Assembly: GCF_019511665.1 (NCBI RefSeq)
Contig: NZ_JAEUAW010000011.1
Coordinates: forward strand, 83,313 to 147,312
Source: Microbacterium jejuense
GTDB lineage: Bacteria > Actinomycetota > Actinomycetes > Actinomycetales > Microbacteriaceae
Direction: 5' to 3'
DNA length: 64,000 bases
The position numbers and the translations under genes are program-made. Below the pieces are notes generated by a model that made no database searches, was not told where the DNA came from, and saw nothing but the letters and a program-made list of their open reading frames with translations. Shown here in pieces: positions 60,313 through 64,000 of this stretch. Position 1 is the stretch's first letter. Each line of letters starts with the position of its first letter.

Positions 60313-60930
60313 TCAGTTCTTGGGGTCGATGCGCAGCACGCCCGGGGCCTCGCCGATCGCGACGTCGTCGACCACGCGCAGCGTGCGGGCCACGTCGTCG
60401 ATGCTGCCGATCACCGTGCCGAAGCGCTCGCGGTCGGAGGACACCGCGGTGACCGTGACGAAATGCGATCCGGTGTCCCACGTGTAGGTGGCGAACGGGG
60501 GCGTGCGCGGGTCGGTCGGCAGCGCCATCTCGAGCTTCTCTCCGACGCCCAGGTACGGATTGCGGAACGACTCGGTGTCGTCGTACTCCATGGGCATCAT
60601 GGCCCGGGCGGCCCGCAGGTCGTTGGTCGCCTGCTGGATCTGGGCCATCACCACCACGAGCTCGGGATCCGACTTCCAGACCCACACGAGCACGCGGCCC
60701 GCCGCCTTGCGCATGAGGAACGGCGCGGCCTGGCTCATCGCCCACGCGGCCACACCGCTGCCCGGGCGCGGGCCGCCGGTCGCGGAGCCCGTCGAGGCGC
60801 CGAGGGCGCCGTTCGCCTGGGTCAGCAGCATCCGGATCGCCGCCTTGCGGTGCCGGCGGCCGCGCAGGCCGAAGGACTCGGTCACGGGGACCCACAGGTT
60901 CGGGTCGGCGTCGGCCTGCAGTCGGGACAT
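60313..60930 (-). CDS. Conserved hypothetical protein
   Basis: 205-aa protein that I do not recognise. An Arg/Lys-rich stretch near the N-terminus (RGRRHRKAAIRMLLTQ) is followed by a possible amphipathic helix (GVAAWAMSQAAPFLMRKAAGRVLVWVW). The C-terminal half looks like a small alpha/beta domain (FATYTWDTGSHFVTVTAVSSDRERFGTVIG, then VLRIDPKN). The ATG at 60930 has TACGCT 6 nt upstream and no ribosome-binding site. It precedes the AI-2E operon by 46 bp. No function is proposed. Confidence 0.65.
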   Translation of the reverse strand: MSRLQADADPNLWVPVTESFGLRGRRHRKAAIRMLLTQANGALGASTGSATGGPRPGSGVAAWAMSQAAPFLMRKAAGRVLVWVWKSDPELVVVMAQIQQATNDLRAARAMMPMEYDDTESFRNPYLGVGEKLEMALPTDPRTPPFATYTWDTGSHFVTVTAVSSDRERFGTVIGSIDDVARTLRVVDDVAIGEAPGVLRIDPKN

Positions 60931-60936
60931 GTCCCC

Positions 60937-60942
60937 AGCGTA
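60937..60942 (-). promoter_or_regulatory. Leaderless-type -10 box for the gene at 60313-60930
   Basis: TACGCT on the minus strand, 6 nt before the ATG at 60930. Confidence 0.5.
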
Positions 60943-61056
60943 CGGGCGGACTCTGGCGCGTTCCTGAGGGTCGCCGGGACCGTGTCGAGTAAGGTGGATG
61001 CCGCGCATCGACCATCCCCCCGATGCACGTCCGCCGCACAGAAGGCCCCCTGATCC

Positions 61057-62268
61057 GTGACCGATCCTGCGACGCCCGACGATGACCACGCCGCTGACGC
61101 GCGCCCGCTGACGATCCTGATCGGCGCCGACACGTTCCTGCCGCACGTCAACGGCGCCGCACGGTTCGCCGAGCGCCTCGCGGCGGGTCTCGTCGCGCGC
61201 GGACACGACGTCCACGTGCTGGCGCCCAGCAAGACGCACCGCCAGCACGGCACGTTCACCGAAGAGATCGAGGGCGAGCCGATGACGATGCATCGGCTCC
61301 CCGCCTGGCGCTTCCTGCCGCACGACTGGCTGACGTTCGTGCTGCCGTGGATGTCGAAGCACTACGCGCGCCGCGCGCTCGACGAGGTGCGTCCGGACGT
61401 CGTGCACATCCAGTCGCACATCGTGATCGGGCGCGGCCTGTCGCGAGAGGCGCACAAGCGCGGCATCCCGGTCATCGCGACCAATCACGTGATGGCCGAG
61501 AACATCCTCGACTTCACGACCCTGCCCGACTGGCTCGACCGCATCTTCGTCAAGCTCGCGTGGGCGGACGCCAAGCGCACCTTCGACCTCACCCGCGCCG
61601 TCACGACGCCGACGCGCAGGGCCGCGGACTTCTTGGAGTCGACGATCGACATCGAGGGCGTCATCCCGATCAGCTGCGGCATCGATGCGCGCAACTACAC
61701 GCCCGACCTGCAGCCGCGCGACGGCAACCGTCTGGTGTTCGTGGGCCGCCTCACCACCGAGAAGCAGATCGACGTCGTGCTGCGCGCGATCGCGCTGCTC
61801 GACCCCGCGCTCGACGTGCGCTTCGACATCGTCGGCAGCGGCGACCAGCGCCGCAACCTCGAGAACCTCACCGCCGAGCTCGGCCTGTCGGAGCGCGTGC
61901 ACTTCCACGGTCACACCAGCGACGAAGAGATCCGCTCGCTGCTGACGAACGCGAGCGCGTTCGTGATCGCCTCGATCGCCGAGCTGCAGTCGATCGCCAC
62001 GATGGAGGCCATGGCGTCGGGGCTGCCGGTCGTCGCGGCCGACGCGGTCGCCCTGCCGCACCTCGTGCACGACGGCGAGAACGGGTACCTGTTCCGCCCG
62101 GGCGACGTGGACGACCTCGCCGCCAAGCTCACCACGGTGCTCACGCTGCCGCAGGACGAGCGTGTGCGCATGCAGCAGGCCTCGCTGGACGGCGTCAAGG
62201 TGCACGACATCCAGCGCACGCTCGACACCTTCGAGGCCCTGTACCGCGACGAGCCGCTGCCAGAGTAG
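61057..62268 (+). CDS. GT4-family glycosyltransferase
   Basis: 403-aa retaining GT-B glycosyltransferase. The N-terminal acceptor domain starts LTILIGADTFLPHVNGAARFAERLAAGLVARGHDVHV with the family's GA loop. The donor domain has FVGRLTTEKQIDVVLRA, IVGSGDQRRNLE and the E-x7-E-like SIATMEAMASGLPVVAADA. This layout fits mannosyl- or glucosyltransferases for glycolipids or polysaccharides (MgtA/PimB-like). The GTG at 61057 has AGAAGG upstream, slightly far. It is followed after 5 bp by a second GT4 gene, so the two probably act on one glycan. Confidence 0.88.
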   Translation: MTDPATPDDDHAADARPLTILIGADTFLPHVNGAARFAERLAAGLVARGHDVHVLAPSKTHRQHGTFTEEIEGEPMTMHRLPAWRFLPHDWLTFVLPWMSKHYARRALDEVRPDVVHIQSHIVIGRGLSREAHKRGIPVIATNHVMAENILDFTTLPDWLDRIFVKLAWADAKRTFDLTRAVTTPTRRAADFLESTIDIEGVIPISCGIDARNYTPDLQPRDGNRLVFVGRLTTEKQIDVVLRAIALLDPALDVRFDIVGSGDQRRNLENLTAELGLSERVHFHGHTSDEEIRSLLTNASAFVIASIAELQSIATMEAMASGLPVVAADAVALPHLVHDGENGYLFRPGDVDDLAAKLTTVLTLPQDERVRMQQASLDGVKVHDIQRTLDTFEALYRDEPLPE

Positions 62269-62273
62269 GCATC

Positions 62274-63530
62274 GTGCACGTCGTGATGTTCGGCGACCAG
62301 CATGCCGAGACGCTGGGCGGGGCCCAGGTCTCGATGCGCCTGCAGCGCCGCTTCCTCGAGAAGGCGGGGCACACCGTGACGATCGTCGCGCCGGCGATGC
62401 ACCGCCGCTCCCGGTCGTCCGCCACGGCCTCCGATCCCTCCTACCTCGACCTGCCGTCGGTCCCCATCACGTTCGACCGCGAGTACTCCCTGACGTGGCC
62501 GGGTGCGCGCACGGATCGACGAGTGGATGCCGCCCTCCGGCGCCTGCTCGACGACACCGGTCGCCCGCCCGTCGATGTGGTGCACGTGCAGGCGGACTTC
62601 TGGGGCGCGTTCATCGGCCACCGGTTCGCGAAGCGGCACGGCCTGCCCGTCGTCCACACGATGCACAACCGCGTGGACGTCGGCATCGAGGCGACGGCGC
62701 CGTTCCCGAAGCTCGTGCTGCGCGTGCTCAACGCGTGGCAGCGGCGAGCGCTGGGGGTGCGGCCGATCGGGTGGGACGGCTGGGCGTACCTCCGCGGCCT
62801 CGCGACCGGCGCCTCGGCCGTGACCGCGCCATCGTCGCACTTCGCCCGCCGCCTCGAGGCGCACGGCGCGACGGCGGGGGTGGTCCCGCGGACGGGCCGA
62901 GTGCGACCCGAGGTCGACGTGATCTGGAACGGCATCGACGACGACCTGCTCGCGGCCGCGCTCGCCGCCGCTCCGGCGGAGCGCGCACCCGGTCGGCCGC
63001 GCTTCGTGTGGCTCGGGCGCATGAGTCCCGAGAAGCGGCTGCTGCCGTTCCTGGAGGCCGTCGCGCTGTCGGGCGTCGAGGCCGAGGTCGAGGTCATCGG
63101 CGGCGGTGGCCAGCTCCGCGCGGCGCGGCGTCTGGTCGACAGACTCGCACCGCGGGCGACCGTGACGTTCGCGGGGCGCCTGTCCTATGCCGAGACGCTC
63201 CGCCGCATCGCCGCCGCCGACGCGGTCGTCCAGACGTCGATCGGCTTCGAGACGCAGGGCATGACGATCTTCGAGGCGGCCTCGCTCGGCACCCCCGCGA
63301 TCGTGAGCGACCCCGATCTCGCGCAGGAGCTCGGCGGCGGCTTCTGGCCGGTCGGCGACGGCAGGCACCCCGATCCGTCGATCGCCGCGCTCGCCGAGGC
63401 GCTGCGGGCGGCGGCATCCGATATCTCCGCCGGAACGCCCCGCACGCCCGACCCGACGGTGCGGGAGCGGTTCCGGCAGTCGTCGCGGACCGCGGCGATG
63501 GTGGAGGTCTACGAGCGCGTGTCGCGCTGA
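62274..63530 (+). CDS. GT4-family glycosyltransferase
   Basis: 418-aa GT-B enzyme. The start VHVVMFGDQHAETLGGAQVSMRLQRRFLEKAGHTVTIV is the typical acceptor-side beta strand and GGAQ loop; the donor site has FVWLGRMSPEKRLLPFLEAV, VEVIGGGGQLRAARRL and FETQGMTIFEAASLGTPAIVSD, close to the EX7E motif. Inserts around residues 105-140 and 180-225 are Arg/Pro-rich. The GTG at 62274 begins 5 bp after the first glycosyltransferase stop, so expression is coupled. It is only distantly similar to its neighbour. Sugar and acceptor unknown. Confidence 0.87.
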   Translation: MHVVMFGDQHAETLGGAQVSMRLQRRFLEKAGHTVTIVAPAMHRRSRSSATASDPSYLDLPSVPITFDREYSLTWPGARTDRRVDAALRRLLDDTGRPPVDVVHVQADFWGAFIGHRFAKRHGLPVVHTMHNRVDVGIEATAPFPKLVLRVLNAWQRRALGVRPIGWDGWAYLRGLATGASAVTAPSSHFARRLEAHGATAGVVPRTGRVRPEVDVIWNGIDDDLLAAALAAAPAERAPGRPRFVWLGRMSPEKRLLPFLEAVALSGVEAEVEVIGGGGQLRAARRLVDRLAPRATVTFAGRLSYAETLRRIAAADAVVQTSIGFETQGMTIFEAASLGTPAIVSDPDLAQELGGGFWPVGDGRHPDPSIAALAEALRAAASDISAGTPRTPDPTVRERFRQSSRTAAMVEVYERVSR

Positions 63531-63540
63531 GGCGCCGGGG

Positions 63541-64000
63541 TCAGTACACGAGGCTCACGAGCGCGCTGAAGATCAGGTTGCCGAGGATCGCCCACACGGT
63601 GGCGATGCCGATGCCCAGCCCGACGCCGGCCGCGCCCTTCGGCGCCCCGCGCTTGGCGAGCCCGATCGCGCCGAGCACGACCGCGGCCAGCGAGAGCAGA
63701 CCGCCGAGGCTCGTGAACACCGTCGTCACCAGGTTGATGAGCGCGTAGTCGTAGTCCGGCTGCATCATCATGACGGCCTGAGTGATGAGGGTCACCGTCG
63801 ACAGCACGAGTGTCGCGACCGCGACGATGAGGGCGACGAGGCCGATCGTGTTCTTGGGGCGGTCGGGAGCGGGGAGGAGCGCACCGGGGTACGCCGGCGT
63901 GCCGGGGTCCACGGGCGCGCCCGCCGCGGCGGGGTCGGCGGTGAACGCCTGGCCCTGCGGCGGAAGCGCCGAGGGGTCGGGGAGGGGAGGCGTGTTCGGG
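63541..64000 (-). CDS. DUF4190-like membrane protein (5' end outside window)
   Basis: The frame stays open from the stop at 63541 to the right edge. The visible N-terminal part is Pro/Ala-rich (PNTPPLPDPSALPPQG...), followed by RPKNTIGLVALIVAVATLVLSTVTLI, a central helix pair and a final helix (VGLGIGIATVWAILGNLIFSALV). The layout of a disordered Pro-rich head and three or four helices with a GAIGLAKRG turn fits DUF4190-type proteins. A GTG at 63912 is possible, but the upstream Pro-rich frame argues for a start beyond the edge. It converges on the glycosyltransferase with 10 bp between stops. Confidence 0.72.
   Translation of the reverse strand, partial: PNTPPLPDPSALPPQGQAFTADPAAAGAPVDPGTPAYPGALLPAPDRPKNTIGLVALIVAVATLVLSTVTLITQAVMMMQPDYDYALINLVTTVFTSLGGLLSLAAVVLGAIGLAKRGAPKGAAGVGLGIGIATVWAILGNLIFSALVSLVY

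Noticed and set aside
1..64000. Genomic island, prophage or insertion sequence
   Set aside because: No integrase, transposase, tRNA-flanked direct repeats or drop in GC content was seen; codon use looks uniform across the window.

Overview
The window is high-GC DNA (about 70% by eye) with strong G/C third-position bias, TANNNT-type -10 boxes, GTG/TTG starts, LAxTG/LPxTG surface anchors and DUF6325/SHOCT, GAP/Sap-type and DUF7144 proteins. This points to an actinobacterium, most likely Microbacteriaceae and probably Microbacterium; the genus is an inference. It holds about 41 protein genes, two of them cut by the window edges. I saw no rRNA, tRNA, CRISPR array, phage gene, transposase or insertion sequence.

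Region A (0.5-16.5 kb) is a sugar-catabolic locus. It encodes an ABC importer without its ATPase, a secreted DUF4185/GH183 protein with accessory modules, an SMP-30 lactonase, a cytosolic DUF2961/GH172 protein, a LacI regulator, an FGGY kinase, a GH116-like glycosidase, an L-fucose/D-arabinose isomerase-family protein and an unrecognised 325-aa protein. GH183 and GH172 are the two families known to attack D-arabinan, and isomerase plus kinase would turn D-arabinose into D-ribulose 5-phosphate. I therefore read it as a D-arabinan (mycobacterial-type arabinogalactan/lipoarabinomannan) utilisation locus. Five GAAATCGATTTC-like boxes lie at its promoters; two sit in the 17-nt spacer between clear -35 and -10 hexamers.

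Region B (16.8-28.8 kb) is a surface-protein region: a 1929-residue protein with seven tandem DUF11-like domains and an LAITG anchor, a MalT/LAL-type LuxR regulator, and a convergent choice-of-anchor/DUF5979 protein with an LPATG anchor.

Region C (28.9-54.7 kb) mixes sulfur, transport and envelope functions: two paralogous cysteine-type arylsulfatases, their formylglycine-generating enzyme, a Sap/GAP-type membrane protein, a SulP anion transporter, a HAD phosphatase, a DUF2252 protein, a second LAL regulator, a Dcu-type transporter with an M20 peptidase, an MFS exporter, a P-type ATPase and a cardiolipin synthase.

Region D (54.9-64 kb) carries a SHOCT/DUF6325/SHOCT trio, a DUF389 protein, a K+ channel, two GT4 glycosyltransferases and further membrane proteins. 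A DUF998-like plus AI-2E-family gene pair occurs twice in the window (44.0-46.3 and 58.0-60.3 kb) with the gene order swapped. Convergent gene ends carry long perfect palindromes, many built on GGATGCC/GGCATCC, and at least nine genes look leaderless, with a -10 box 6-7 nt before the start codon.
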